This document shows positions 33,710 through 47,200 of a DNA stretch of 64,000 nucleotides, one piece after another (the stretch's first letter is position 1; every line of letters begins with the position of its first letter). This DNA comes from Tanypteryx hageni. Taxonomy: Eukaryota; Arthropoda; Insecta; Odonata; Petaluridae. Position numbers and translations under genes: made by a program. The notes below the pieces were generated by a model. The model was not told the origin of the DNA. It ran no database searches and saw only the letters and a list, made by a program, of their open reading frames with translations. Where the stretch lies: positions 134,965,681-135,029,680 of the forward strand of contig CM054116.1 in the NCBI GenBank assembly GCA_028673005.1. The letters are read 5' to 3'.

Positions 33710-36439
33710 ATGTCTTTAATTTACAGAAAAACCATTTCTTTTCTTGACAAATTTGTCCCGCCGAAACTCCAGCCGTTATGGGTTCATCCTGCTGGTATGT
33801 CAACAAATATGTTTGTTTCTCTTGCAAACCCAAATTCAGACGTCTTTTTCACTTATATAATATATGTTTAAAAACGTTTACAGGCCCTAAAACGGTTTTT
33901 TTCTGGGCTCCGATCTTTAAATGGGTAAGTAATTTAAGTCAATCATTAGCGTGTACTACGCAGTTTATATATAAACATTAAATTTTAGATAATTTAAAAT
34001 TGGTTGTTTTTCTGTAAAGCATTACTTGCAAATGTTTTATTTTAAAGAAGCATTTATCCCAGCGTAGCTGCAGTACGTGAAATTGAAAGAAATCTGTCAT
34101 CCGTGCTTGAATCTGCTTCATATAAAATTAAATTCGTATAAATGCATCAGCTCACAAGTCTTTGAAAAGATTTTACTTTATTCGTCTTATTCTGTAATCC
34201 ACTGTATTAATATCATAGGCTTTCTCCAAATCGTGCAAGAAGCGTTACTCCAGTGTATTGCGGATTTTAATGAAACCTTCATTGTTTATGTTAACAAACA
34301 TTCAAATTCCTTACAGCATCATGGTTTTACGGCACATTATATTTTCAATTATACTCCAGAACTCAGATAATATAGAAGGTAAAGCCGTTTAAAATTATTT
34401 CACGTTATAAATCAACATTTATACGTTAATTCTTGAAGCTTCTATTTGTTGGAAACAATCTACTTTTTTAACATGGCGTAGGATTGTTTTGAATGATATG
34501 TTGGATTTCATCAGGCCATTAAAGAGTTAAGAATGATCGACCATAAGTGTCACTGAACAAAATTAGACGTCATTTTAATCCCACTCCTGTATTCATTGCA
34601 GGTCATGTACACCACTTCCACATTCATTGCAATATAAGTGAATAATTTCAGTTAACTAATGGGTTAAGTTGGGAATCGATATAACCTTGTTATAAATTTA
34701 TCTATAATAAGAAAATAAAGACAAAATTGTTTTTATAATTTCTGATTTTCATTTAATGTTACATTGTGTCCATTAATTGTTCAACTCATGGCAGACAGTA
34801 GTTTGAGCACCACTCCTGTAAATTTCATTAACATATGCATGTGGCATGAAGGCAGTGATTCTTGTCCAATTAAAATTAACTAGTGGCTTTCCCATCGTTA
34901 CGCAACTTAAAAAAATAGAATAATATACTTGGATTGTATAATTCATATATTTCAAATTAGAAAATGTATGAATTTAAATTTATTTAAAATTTTAGTTTAA
35001 AAAAGATGACTCGATGGCCATATTCAAATCAAAATCATCAATCAAATTAAATAAAGAAATGAAATATAAAATTGAATAAAAAAGTGACCTGATTGGTATC
35101 GAACCCGGAACTTCATATTTGCAAACTGACGCATTACTCATTATGCGACCTGGACTCCTCATGTATGTTGATTGATATTGTTATTCAAATTGTGTCATTC
35201 AAATGACCTTGCCTCAGGTGGACATTCGACAAATTATATATAGATTCGTGTTACGAGCTGCTCCAATCTAGTCTTTCAAGTAAAAGGACAACTACTATTT
35301 CCTAACTACTGGTTTCATATCATTGTACAATTAAAAAACTTTGTAAATTTTCATTGTCATGAAGCAGTTCCACCAAATTACACCGGTAACTATTACATTA
35401 TACAATTAATGTACATTATAAAAATTTTGAAATTTGAATTTCTCAGTTGTTTCAAGCTTCTTTTGCACTCTATGGATTTGGGGTCTTGTCTGTTATCTGA
35501 CACCCACCCAGGTTAATGTACGCAGCACCCAAATGGAATGAAGTGCTGAGATATGGAACTGCGTGGAGATTAGCTGCAGGAAAAAAGAATAAGCGCACGG
35601 GATATGGCTGGGTAAGTTAGTTCAAGTGTTTTTTGTTTCTTCCCATGTTCACTGTGCCACCCCCCTTGGAGGAGCAGGACAGTGAACATGGGAAGAATCC
35701 AAAAACACTTGAACTAACTTACCCAACATGGGGGGGGGGAGGGGGGGCAGTTTGAGTATGATGTAGCCCGAGCAGTCGTATCCCACACTAGTTCCGTATC
35801 CTGCCACCAGAAGGGCACTGCATATATTAACTTGGGTGGATGGCAGATAACAGACATCCTGGTTTTGTATTGCTTTCAATTTGGGAATACAGCAAAGCCT
35901 TGTTAATACAAAATTGTTTAAATCAAAATGATAATTAATAGTTGCAAATACCTCAGTATATACTGGTTATATTATGAAACATTATAACAAACCATGAAAA
36001 TTTAAGTCCCTTGAAGTTTGTATCAATGAACTTTATATGGAAGATTGGTTTCTATTTGTTGATGTTTGATGACGACTTTCATGCAAGGGTCTTGTAATTG
36101 CTGGTCTTGGAGATCTCAAACGACCGGCTGATAAATTGAGCGTTGGACAATCAGGAGCACTGGCTGCTACAGGGTTGATTTGGTCCCGTTACTCTCTCGT
36201 CATCATTCCAAAAAACTGGAGCCTCTTCAGTGTTAATGTATTTGTTGCTGCCACTGGTACTTATCAACTTGTCCGAGGATTGAAGTGAGTCATTTTATTT
36301 TGGTATATTTTTTAGTTAAACAATAAGGAAAAGGAATTTAATTTAAAAGTCACTGCTGAAGCGAATTGCCTAAAAATTAATTTTTTATTCCAGTTATCAA
36401 TGGAATCTCAAGAAAGAAGAAGAGGCAAAGCAAAAGTAA
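33710..36439 (+). CDS. MPC2: Mitochondrial pyruvate carrier 2 (4 exons, complete)
   Basis: MPC2 pairs with MPC1 in the inner mitochondrial membrane to import pyruvate. Coding exons are 33710-33794 (MSLIYRKTISFLDKFVPPKL), 33884-33924 (GPKTVFFWAPIFKW), 36088-36284 (GLVIAGLGDLKRPADKLSVG, then LIWSRYSLVIIPKNWSLFSV) and 36394-36439 (NYQWNLKKEEEAKQK, stop). All introns are GT-AG and phases match, giving 122 residues, near the family's usual 125-130. The hallmark HPAGPKTVFFWAP, RPAxKLS and WSRYSLVIIPKNW motifs of the MPC family are present, and the transmembrane helices look intact. The first ATG is the only one in frame before the conserved start. Intron 1 is 89 bases. Intron 2 (2.16 kb) holds a tRNA-like SINE fragment and a foldback element. 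The gene converges with the SYAP1-like gene. Confidence 0.96.
35092..35162 (-). repeat. tRNA-like (SINE head) in MPC2 intron 2
   Basis: On the minus strand GGTCGCATAATGAGTAATGC resembles an A box, and CCGGGTTCGATACC is a strong B box about 30 bases later. There is no matching acceptor stem, so it is a tRNA-derived repeat rather than a tRNA gene. Confidence 0.55.
35480..35862. repeat. Inverted-repeat (foldback) element in MPC2 intron 2
   Basis: The outer pair TGTCTGTTATCTG (about 35488) against CAGATAACAGACA (about 35845) and the inner pair TGGGTAAGTTAGTTCAAGTG against CACTTGAACTAACTTACCCA show two arms in opposite orientation. The innermost CCCATGTTCACTGT is complemented by ACAGTGAACATGGG with a GC-rich 24-base loop. 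The left arm mimics an exon (KWNEVLRYGTAWRLAAGKKN) but this is repeat sequence. Confidence 0.85.
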
Positions 36440-38209
36440 ATTCAATCTTGGTACACTTAATAGGCACAATATCTCCGAGAATGTATATTTTATCCGACTG
36501 TTATCTACTATAGAAATTTATTTTAAATTGTCTTGTTTAGATCTGTAAATAGCTTATGCTCAATTTTGTTTTTAATGTCAAGGAGTTTTGTTGATAGAAG
36601 AGAACATAGTTATCTGATTATATGATTAAATCAAATCTTATAATTACGGGTTTGTAATATAAAAAAATGAATACACGTATTTTGCTTTAAGCTGGCAGTT
36701 TTTTATTTTTGTCACATACACTAAGAGTGTATCACATAAATGTGTTTCAACACGTTTACACATCTACTGGAAAACTAAGTTATATTCAACTGTAACTGAA
36801 GCAAAAAGTGGATTTACCACAGCTCCAGCTTAAAAGAAAATCCATATCAATTGGGTTAGAATTCATAAATATTTTTAAACAATATGTCTCTTAATGCTCA
36901 GAGGCTGTTATGTATTGGCCATTCTCAAAGAATCAACCAATGTCTTATTACGCAAACAATTCTTAGTGTATGAATATCAGGCACTCGAGACTTCCGTGCT
37001 TAATACATCAAAGAATGAGGGAAAGCTATACAGTGAATTACCTAGTCTTATATACAAACATACACACAGTTATAAATGAGAACAGTTCCAGAAGAATCTC
37101 TTGTGGAAAAATGGGATTCTTTATATCAAACTGTTCACTTTTTCCCCATTATATTTGAGAAAAAAGAAATTGAGAATCAAAACATTAAAAGAAATGAATT
37201 TAAGCCTATTAAAACATACATGTTGAAATCAGTCAGTTGAAGGTAAAATGCTAACATAATAAAAGCTGTCATTTTCTGATGCAACATCAATTTGTGTAAT
37301 AAATGATAGGCTGATTACCAAATCAACATTTAAAATTGTATACAAAATACTAATAAATATTCATGCATCTTCTCCTCTTCAAAATAAGAACAAGTTTTTA
37401 TAAATGGTTTGAAAAAACTTACAAAATATATAGAACAAAAACATTTCTCTGCCTTATTTATAAAAGATATTCCATCACGTTCTACTTCACAGATTATACA
37501 ACCATTTCTCCCCAAATATGCACACATACAAAGACAAATGAAATGAGTGACAATCAGCCATGTCTTGTGCATGTGAATTGCTTCGACAATACACCACATA
37601 TTCAGGAACACAGTTTGAAGATGGAAGTTCATGACATTTTTTTACATCAATGCTGAAAAATTGTCTAGTTAACAATCTTGTTACAGAAAATGTACAGTTT
37701 TGGAATAGTTTATATTTAACCTGTTTTATATACATATTAGCCTACCATCCATATTTATCTATCATTTATACCTTTAAAGATAAATAGTTAACCTCATTTC
37801 AGAGCTTATAATACAATAAATAATTTCTTCAACTTGTTACCTCTAAGCCAACAAGATAGAACACCATCTATCAATGAATACCGAACAAGTGTTAAGAATA
37901 GAAAGATTATGCAGCTTTTTAAATAAAAGTACAACTCAATGTTAGTGCCAATATTTTACCGTCGTCATAAGTACTGGAATGTTGATACATAAACTCAATA
38001 TCACATAAAGCAAAACATTTGCATTTGTCCATAGTTACGACAATTTTACTCATGCTACCAGCCAAGGAATTAAAATAGGAAAATGAATTTCATGTGAAGT
38101 CCATTCTCTTTCTGAATTGGCATTTCTCAGCAGCATTTCACTTCTTTTCTAAACCATATGACATGTCAATATTTTGACATCTTCACGTCATTTATTTGAG
38201 AAGAGAACC
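36440..38209. other. Convergent 3' region of MPC2 and SYAP1-like genes
   Basis: Probably both 3' UTRs plus spacer. I saw no canonical AATAAA in the first 240 bases after the MPC2 stop; an AATAAA-like AATGAATA occurs at about 36667. No other gene. Confidence 0.4.
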
Positions 38210-41200
38210 TCACTTGAAGTCTTCATCTTGAGCATCAAGCAATTCCTGAACTTCATCTTCAACGTCTTGTTGGTCATAGTTCTTGTGTTGGCCATCATCA
38301 TTACTCTCCACAATCTCAAATTCTTGAAGCTCTGCCTGCAGTTCCTTTTCCCATTTCTCCTCGTTTTCTGCATCGTCAGGGAGGGAAGAGGAACAGTCCA
38401 CACGCGGTGATAAGGAGAATGGAGAAAAGGAGAGGAATGGAGTTGGTAAGTGAGGAGAGAGAGAGAGAGAGAAAATCGGAACTTATGTGAAAAAGTGGCC
38501 AACTAAAATAAAAATGTGTCTGACGTGGTGTTAAAGGAAGGTGTGGTGCAGTGTCTGCCATAAGAAAAGAGGTCAAAACCGTAAGACCAAGCCTTGGGTC
38601 AGAGGCTTCTACTGGAGAACAAGTGGTGGCATCTGGGACTGGGAAAATTAACAAAGGTATTAAAAATCGTGCTGATCAAAAGAAAAATGTCTACATAACC
38701 AGAAATTCCTTCAAAATGAGATGTTTTTCAAAGAGATTTTAGTATTACTGCACCAATTCCTCAATTTGCATGGATACATTAACATTAGGTTACAAGATGA
38801 AATTGCCTCATTATCAAAGACAACATTGTCACAACATTCAAATTCCTTTCTCTTATAATTGTAAGCTATTCATCAAAACTAAGTTTGGCATCCATTTCAT
38901 ACTAGCTTCTTCTGTACTGCACAGTGCCAGAGTATTGTCTTAAATGTTGATTAATATCCTGATGAGATCAACCATAACACCACTACATTTGTTTCTAATT
39001 AATCCTATCATATCAGGCTTTAGCTTCAACCCCATTACCTAAAATGTATGAGACTTGCAAATAGAGTATTTCTTTATTCATTTTTGAAGTTAATATTTAC
39101 ATTTAAAGAAGTGACCATCCAAGAAGTAATTTTGGGAATCATAATAGTATTTATTAGTTTCAAATTGTCATGCAACTTTCAAATTATCCATTCTTATTCA
39201 CAATGCAAAGATTATGTGCTTTACAAGTAACACATTCCAATAAAGATTAATCCAGTGGGTTAATGAAAATAACTGTTCTTCTGAATGAATGAAAATACAT
39301 GCAGGAAGAGGATTGGTGAAGAATCAAAATATAAATGCAGATAATGAAGCTTGAAAAAGATTTTGCATAACATACTGGGTGTGTTGTAATGATAAACAAA
39401 AGGCAGGAGGTGTATGACAGATCAAGGATCAAGTAAATGGAGTAGGTAAGTTTGGTTATAGGACGGGGGCCGAGAGGAGAAGCCTTGTTTATGCTCCGGT
39501 GTGCTATTGTTTGCTTGCTCTTCTTCTTTAGGCTGTTAGAGAGAGGGAGGAGCCACGGAAAGAGAAGAAGATATTTGAAAATTCAACCACCAACTTTTAA
39601 TTAAAAATGGAGCATCAGTGTACAATCTCCAGAGTAAGCAAAAATAAAATTGATACTATGGAATGTGTGATTTACATGAAATCTTGTGACTTATTTATGA
39701 TAACATTGAGAAAATAATGTAATCCTTAATAGTATTTCAAAATATTAGTTGTGAATATCAGACATTAAGTATAGGTAGTTATGCATGTCTACATATGTAC
39801 TTCAGTAATTGGTACTAAGTTAGCTGTACTATAAACAGAATCAATAGATTAACACATCCATTAAATCTCTCAATAAAACATCAAAGTTCATGCCAAATTC
39901 ATAACCTCGGAAACTTCTTTGTAAGCTCAATTTTTACAAATGCGTTAAGCAAAGATAATTTATTTACTTTGATGCTTCAGCCACATAAGAGTTTATTTAT
40001 GTATACGAGTATATTTGGTATGATTTTTCACAACAACACCCTCTAACCTTTGCAAGATGGTTAATTCCCAACAAGATGTGTGCAAGGTTAATAATGAAGA
40101 ATTGTATTATTTGATTTAAATTTCCAAATGTGTGGTAGTTTTAAAAATATCACCTAACATTATTTCACAGAAATATAAAAAAATGCTGAGAAGTTACTGT
40201 TCAAGTATTGGTGCAACAGTAGTGATTAATAATGAATATTAAATTACTATGTGGCTAATTTTTGGCCTATAGGATGCCACAGATACCAGCAATCAATACT
40301 ATTTATGTGATGAAGGAATTGCTGTTTCATAGTTTTTGCTCAATTTTATTATAACAGATAAGTCGAAAAGAAGACTACAACCCAAACTAAATACAATTTC
40401 AATTTTTTTTACAAAGTTCTCCAATTGTGCAATCATCACCAAGGATTCTCTCTCTCCAACTATTCCAATTTAAAAATCTTCATTGCACAAAATAAATTAC
40501 ACAATTTTGCACAATTTCCACCATATAAAGAGCAGAGTGGAATTGGTATGAAGTTTCATACAATTATTTTGTGAAATTAATTTTTGAAAATGCAATTCCA
40601 CAAAGTTACAGCTTCCTCATTTCAATTTTCTGATACATATATATTTCATGATAAAAGAAAACTAAACCATATATCACAGCATATAAGTCGATCTCATGTT
40701 TTTGCAGCAGAAATGCAGGTTTATGCATACACTCGTCTTATAAGCTGATCCACTCCTTTCAATTAGCAAATAACTTTCATGAAATTTACCTTCAGACAAA
40801 TTCAAAGTTTAGCACGATATGGGGGAGGAGGGGTGCAGACTCGCACAGTGTTTGGGGCCCCGAAAATAATGCCTAGAAAACTCACTAAATTGAATGAACA
40901 AAAATTCAAAGAATATTCACAAAAGTTTATAGAAAATTAATTGAGCAATGCCATAGTGATGGGCTTCTCTTGCAATGAACAGGCACTGTTCTGAAAGATG
41001 AGATTGAAAGCTGTATGGACAACAAGGAAGTATTAGATCTAATGATGACTAAATACAGACTGCCATCAATATATAGCAATTTACGTGTAGCTTTGATGAT
41101 ATATTTGACATCGCCAGTAGCTGTGGCATCAAAAATGAAAGATCTTTTTCAAAATTAAAGTTAATAAAAGCTACCCATGCACTTGTGAGGCCAGAAGTAG

Positions 41201-44200
41201 ATTAAAGTATTTATCACTTCTTTCAGTAGAAGAGAATGAATGACAACTGTGAAGACGATAGAGAAATTTTCAGAATTTAAACGTAGAAAAATTAAAATTA
41301 TATAAAAATATTTTACATAGGGCACCAAAAATTGTATTTACACTGCTGAGTATTAAAAATAAAAAAAAACCATTGAAGGAACATCATAAAAATCAAGGTC
41401 CGCAATGAAAAAGTTGGAATGAAATATGAAAATTATTGCCTCAATAATGAGTAGCTGATTTGATAATTAGAAAATATGCAAGAAATTCCTATTTGGAAAT
41501 ATGTGAGAAATACATTTTTGAAACTAAATGAGAAATTCCAAATGACATGATCATTCTCAGTCACTCTCTTATATCCATTGCAATTTCCAATAAAATTGAT
41601 TCACACTTAGAGCTAATACCTTCATCATGTTGACCAGAAGAATGAAATACAAAGCTAGTTTAAAGTTAAATCTTGTCGACTTTTCTAAATTATCAAATAG
41701 CTGTGACGCAGGAAGTGAATTTGATGTTACAAGCTGACACAAGACTGGAGAAAGAACAAATCCCATCATGATGGGAATGCCAATGACCATATGTGCCCTG
41801 AGAACAGGGCAGGAACCATTGTCCTGATACAGAGAAACATCTCAGAATGGGTCTTTGAAAATCATCAGAATGGCTACAAAGTCACCAGAAATCCAATGCG
41901 AACACCTGCTCTAAAGTGGTCCAAATACAAGCATAAATCAAGCAATGACTTCAAGCAAATAGATATTTGGTGTAGCCTTGTTATGGAAAGAATATGTTTG
42001 GTGTTGGAACAGAGGACAAATATGGCTGAGAAACTACCAAAAGACTTGGATGCTAAATTTAACAGTTTCTAGCAATTGATCATTAGAAGAAAGTGTAAAA
42101 TCGCAAGTACACAGCATCTCACAATGGAAACATAAATGAAACACCAATGAATGTTGATATGCTCAGTTAATGAAGAATTAACTCAAAAGATGCAAAAACC
42201 AGGACAGAAGACAAGATTAACAATATTACTAGCCTTTGTGGCTGACTGAACCCACGGTGATTTTCAAATGAAAATTTATAATTAAAAACAGGTTATCTAC
42301 GAGCGTTTTTGTTTGTTTGGGTAGATGAAGTTGTGGCTTGATAATATCTGGAATAGACATCCAGGGGTCCATGCAGGAATGACTCTCAAAGTGCTTGAGA
42401 AGAAACAATATGGACATTGCACCTATACCGAGGGAGGTATGTCTTTAGTTCAACCTTACGATTTGCATATCAACAAGCATTTAAGGACCATGTCAGAGCA
42501 GAATGGAATAAGTGGATTATTGACGGAGTAAAACCTTCACCTAAGATAGAAATGTGCATAATGCCTCACTTTGTTTAGTGCAAATGTGTAATCAAATCAT
42601 GGGATGCTATTAATGCTAAAATTATCATCAAATCCTCAAAAAAAAATGCAGAATATCAAATTCCATGGATGGAAAGATATCCAAATAATTTTTTTAATCT
42701 ATAGCTCACAGATAACGAACTTGGGAGAGGAAAATATGTTTTTTAATTGTTGTTTTCCAATAGAATTGTTGTAGCGAAACAAAACATCTGATGTGTGTTA
42801 TGTGATGTTATGCTTGAGAATTTTTCATATTTTTATCCCTGAAACTATAAGCCGCAATTATGTGGTCTCTCAATTTTTTTATGTTGTCCTCTATCCAAAT
42901 AAATTTTTTAATTGATACCTTACAGATCATATAAGAGCTAGGGAGAGAAAAATATGGAATTTAATTAATCCTTGATGGATGCCATTTAACGAGATATGAG
43001 TATAAGTTTACTTAAGTATTTATGTAAAGTGGATGTTCTAATTGACAGATGCAGTTCAAAATCACAAATAGGAGATGTTTTAATTAGGATTGCTCATACT
43101 TAATTTAATTAAAACCCATTGAGCAGCTCAAGAGATGAAAGTCACGACAGAGAGACAGACAGTTGAGATGTGCCTATAAGGCATTCTGCTTTGCAGGTAA
43201 AAAAATGCCTAAAAATTACTACTGTGCTACATTTAATATATATTCTATGGAACATAGACCATTTGTGTTTTTGACTACTTATTTCATTCGTTAACACATA
43301 CAAAATTAATATAACAGAAATATGCATGTTTAAAAGCAATAATAGCCCATCTAAACATCGCAAGAATAAGATATTTTATAGTTTTAGCTGTCGAATAAAG
43401 CAAAAACGGAGAAATTCAGTCCATATTACATATTTTAATGAATTACGGAAATAAACCTTGCACCTTGAAAAATTGAAATTCCTGTGTAAACATATGGGAA
43501 AATATAATTGCCTTCTGGAGTCGAACCTGGGACACTTCCATAAACGAAAACATTTTTCCCAGGGTCTTCTAGTTGGCAGAAACAAAATGGCATTTACAGC
43601 ATTTCTCTATGACAAACTATTCAAGAGTTAAAAGGGTGGCAGACAGATGGATGGATGGACAGACGAATGGACAACATTGAGTAATTATATAAAAGATATT
43701 TAATTATTATTTTAAATCTCCTCAAAAAATGTTCCAGTTATTGTAAACATCAAAATATCTAGTTAAAAATGATGATTACGCACACCTCAAGATCAGTGAT
43801 TCCAGAACTTTTTTATCAGGATTTAAGGTTCCAAGTTTTCACCTTGGCATATGAGTTGATCCCAAGTTTATGAAAGATTTTTAAGGCTTTAAAGAGCGAC
43901 TTATATACCATATTAAACAGTACATTATAAATAAGTTTTGGCATATGCATCATCACTTTTAGCCAACTGCTCTAAAATATTTTTCTTAAGCAAATTCAAC
44001 AAATATAAAAAATATGATAAGCCTTACAAATTTCATTTCTTTTATTATTTTTCCATCAACATTTTGCCTCAAACTATTAGTACATTCAACATCCTCCCAA
44101 ATGAATTGCTCTATAAATAGATGATTACATGGAATAAAATGATTATCTGACTTTCAACTGGTGCTTATTACGATTCAAAATTAAAAAGTATGCTAAAAAT

Positions 44201-47200
44201 GAATCATTTTCTTAAGGAATATTATGTATATTATTACAAGAAGATTTATAAATCAGTAGGCAGCTTTCTTTACTTTCTCCATACGTAGTACAGAGAAAGT
44301 ATTGTTTTCACAAAAAAAATTGATTTCAAGATTTCAACGGAAATACACATTTTGAGGCCCCCTGGACACATTTTGACTATTTTCTCGACTATGTCTGTGT
44401 GTGTGTGTGCATGTGACAGCTTTTTTTATGGGAGCTCTAACTCAAAAACTATTATTCAGGTCTATGCAAAATTTAATATTTGACATTTTTATTGAAGGGA
44501 AAAGGGTTGATTAGTTTTTGGTTAAAATCAGTCATTGTAGCAGCCATTTTTGTAAAAAAGCACAGCTTTAATGCTTAGAAGTTGAATTTTAGACTTTCAC
44601 TTATCAACCATAATTATGCAAAAGCAATTCCAAGTATTTTTAATAGTGAAAATAATTCATTTTTTTATTATTCACAAGTGTAACTGCTAATAGTTATTCT
44701 TGAGGACAAAGTTGTTGAGAGCAACTTGTAAGTACTATTGCAATCATATCTATTACTCTGTATAGAGAAAGTGATGTGCAGAACATATCAGATTTTTACT
44801 TTCTTTATATGTAATAAGGGGAAAGTATTGTTTTCATGAAAAAAATCTATACAGAGATTTCAATTGAAATAAACATTTTGTGGTCCCCTGAACGCCTTCT
44901 GACTATTTTCTCGAAGATGTCTGCATGTGTGCGTGTCAGTGTGTGATAGGAATTTTGTCGGTGCTCTAACTCAAAAAACTATTAATCAGATCAATGCAAA
45001 ATTTTATATTTGACATTTTTATTGAAGGGGCAAGAGTTGATTAGTTTTTAGTTATAATCGGTCAACCGGAAGCGGGTTTTTACTCTTATCACTTCTCCAT
45101 TTCATTATAATATTTGATCAATGTGAACAATTATTGAAATAAAAGTTGTAGGAAATTTAATAATTTTCTACAACTTTTGATCCAAACATTTTCCCATATA
45201 ATACACTGTTTAAAAGATATTTTTAAAACTATATTTTTTAGCTGCCACCACACCACCTGGAGGAAACTTTTGTAAGCACTTTATGCTTAGTTACGTCTTA
45301 GTAGCCCTCCTTTTTATTTCCTTAATTATTGGAGCTTCATGGCTATATCCAATATCAGAAGGCTACGGTATGAGTTTATTTCTGTATTTTGTAAAGTCTT
45401 TGAATTTTTCTTGCAGCTCCTTAAAATATTTATTATCATTTAACACATTGGAAAATATTGGAAATATCCAAAATTATCAAGTTGGATCCTGAATTGTAGG
45501 GTTTTGCAGTAGATAACACTGACAGATGGCATTTTTGGTCATGGCTGCATAGTGAGCACTGTGGTTCTACATTCTACCCGTGTTGCATCAAGCTGCTTCA
45601 GGGGTGAAGTGAGCACAACTTGTCACTGCCATCTTATTTAACATTATTAAATCATTCGTTTATTTTAAGATAGATCAGTCATATACCGTATTGCCATCTA
45701 TTGGCAGAATGTATTTCTACTTATCCTTCGTTCCTGTAATTGCAAATAGATCGTTTATATTTTTGAGATTCAGTAAAAAAACAAGTTTAAACTTTAATTT
45801 TTATTAACTATTAAAAATAATTATCTTATATCTTCTAAAATAAATGACAAAATATGTAAACAATGGAGCAGCTGATCAAAATGGTGATCACCTATGCCGT
45901 AAGATCAAATGTTTTCCTAAATATCAAAGTTTTTAATATGTTATTTAAGGGTCACATTTTATATTCGGCGTATAAGTCGACCTTAAGTTTTCGGAATTTT
46001 TTTTGAGCTTCAAAGGTCGACTTATACGGTAAATGAATTTAATAAATGATACTGTTTATATGATAATATGTATTCATCAACTGTCCATTGTTGAAGGGTA
46101 GTCAACTGGAAAAGAAAAATAACCCATTTGTTCACTCGTCTATGCTCAAATGGAGTTTGGTAATAATCGTCATCATGGCAACAATCAGATAAAATGCGAT
46201 TTGAAACTCAAAAATAATATGTTTTTGTAGAAATTCAAGAAAATACGATCAATTATCAAATTCCTATGATAAGAATTTCAATCTACATACATTCTTTTCC
46301 CCTTAGAACAGTACACACCTCACTCCGATATCTCAATTTTAAGATATTTTAAAGTATTAAAGAAAACATCTCTGTATGATGGATTTGTGACTAACTATGT
46401 AAAACAAATAGGCAAAAAACGTTCCTGGAATCGAACCCGGGATTTCAATCTTCACCAAATAAAATATATCCCGGAGGTGGGCCCTGGCAGCACGAGCCTC
46501 ATAGCAAGTTTCATGATAATCGGTCCATTGATGCAAAAGTTGTTAATAGGGGACACACACACAGACAGGACCATTTCATAAGGCCGTTTCCTATGGAAAC
46601 TAGTATAAAAAGGACAGATAATGCCAATTATGGCCACAATGACAAATGCTGCTCACATCACTCCTGATCAAGCGCTCACTGCAATATGGATATGACAGTG
46701 AGTTGAAAAGTTCACTATACAGTTACTCTCCAAAATGCCACCTGTCATTATTAATCTGACACTGAAAAATAGTTAAGTCTAACAAATTGCAACAATAACT
46801 GCCATTTATTTTTATGCATCATCCAAAAATTTTATAACATCTCGCTCAATAGCATTATACTTTGCTCACCTTCACAAACTGTGTAAAATGGATAAAGAAT
46901 AAAGGAAATAGTAAAAATATGATAAAATTTTTGAAAAATGTCTAAAATAGATGTTTGAAAAACATCATCTTCCTAATCTATCTGCACGATGAAAATGCTA
47001 TTTCAAAATGGTGAACAAGTCATGGAAGAAAAGAAAGTTTGCCTCAATCAATACCTATTCAGTGATTTTAGTGAGAATACATCCTACAATAAGTCCAAGA
47101 ATGGATATACAGGTATCCCTCATTATACGCAATCTCACTTGATGCATTTTTGCCATAATGCAATTTCAAAAAATCAAAATAATAACTGCATACAATGTAA

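Larger units (their letters stand above)
40666..43912 (+). mobile_element. Tigger-type element with TATAAGTCG ends (tentative limits)
   Basis: The left end reads ACCATATATCACAGCATATA then AGTCGATC. The right end on the minus strand reads ATGGTATATAAGTCGCTC. Between them lies a decayed pogo/Tigger transposase on the plus strand and a hAT relic. The ends are only moderately similar, so the limits are an inference. Confidence 0.5.

Noticed and set aside
35092..35162. tRNA gene on the minus strand
   Set aside because: The B box is strong but no acceptor stem or clear anticodon loop can be formed.
35519..35611. An additional MPC2 exon (APKWNEVLRYGTAWRLAAGK) ending in GGGTAAGT
   Set aside because: It is one arm of an inverted repeat, its mirror arm follows within 300 bases, and the MPC2 exons already join in phase without it.
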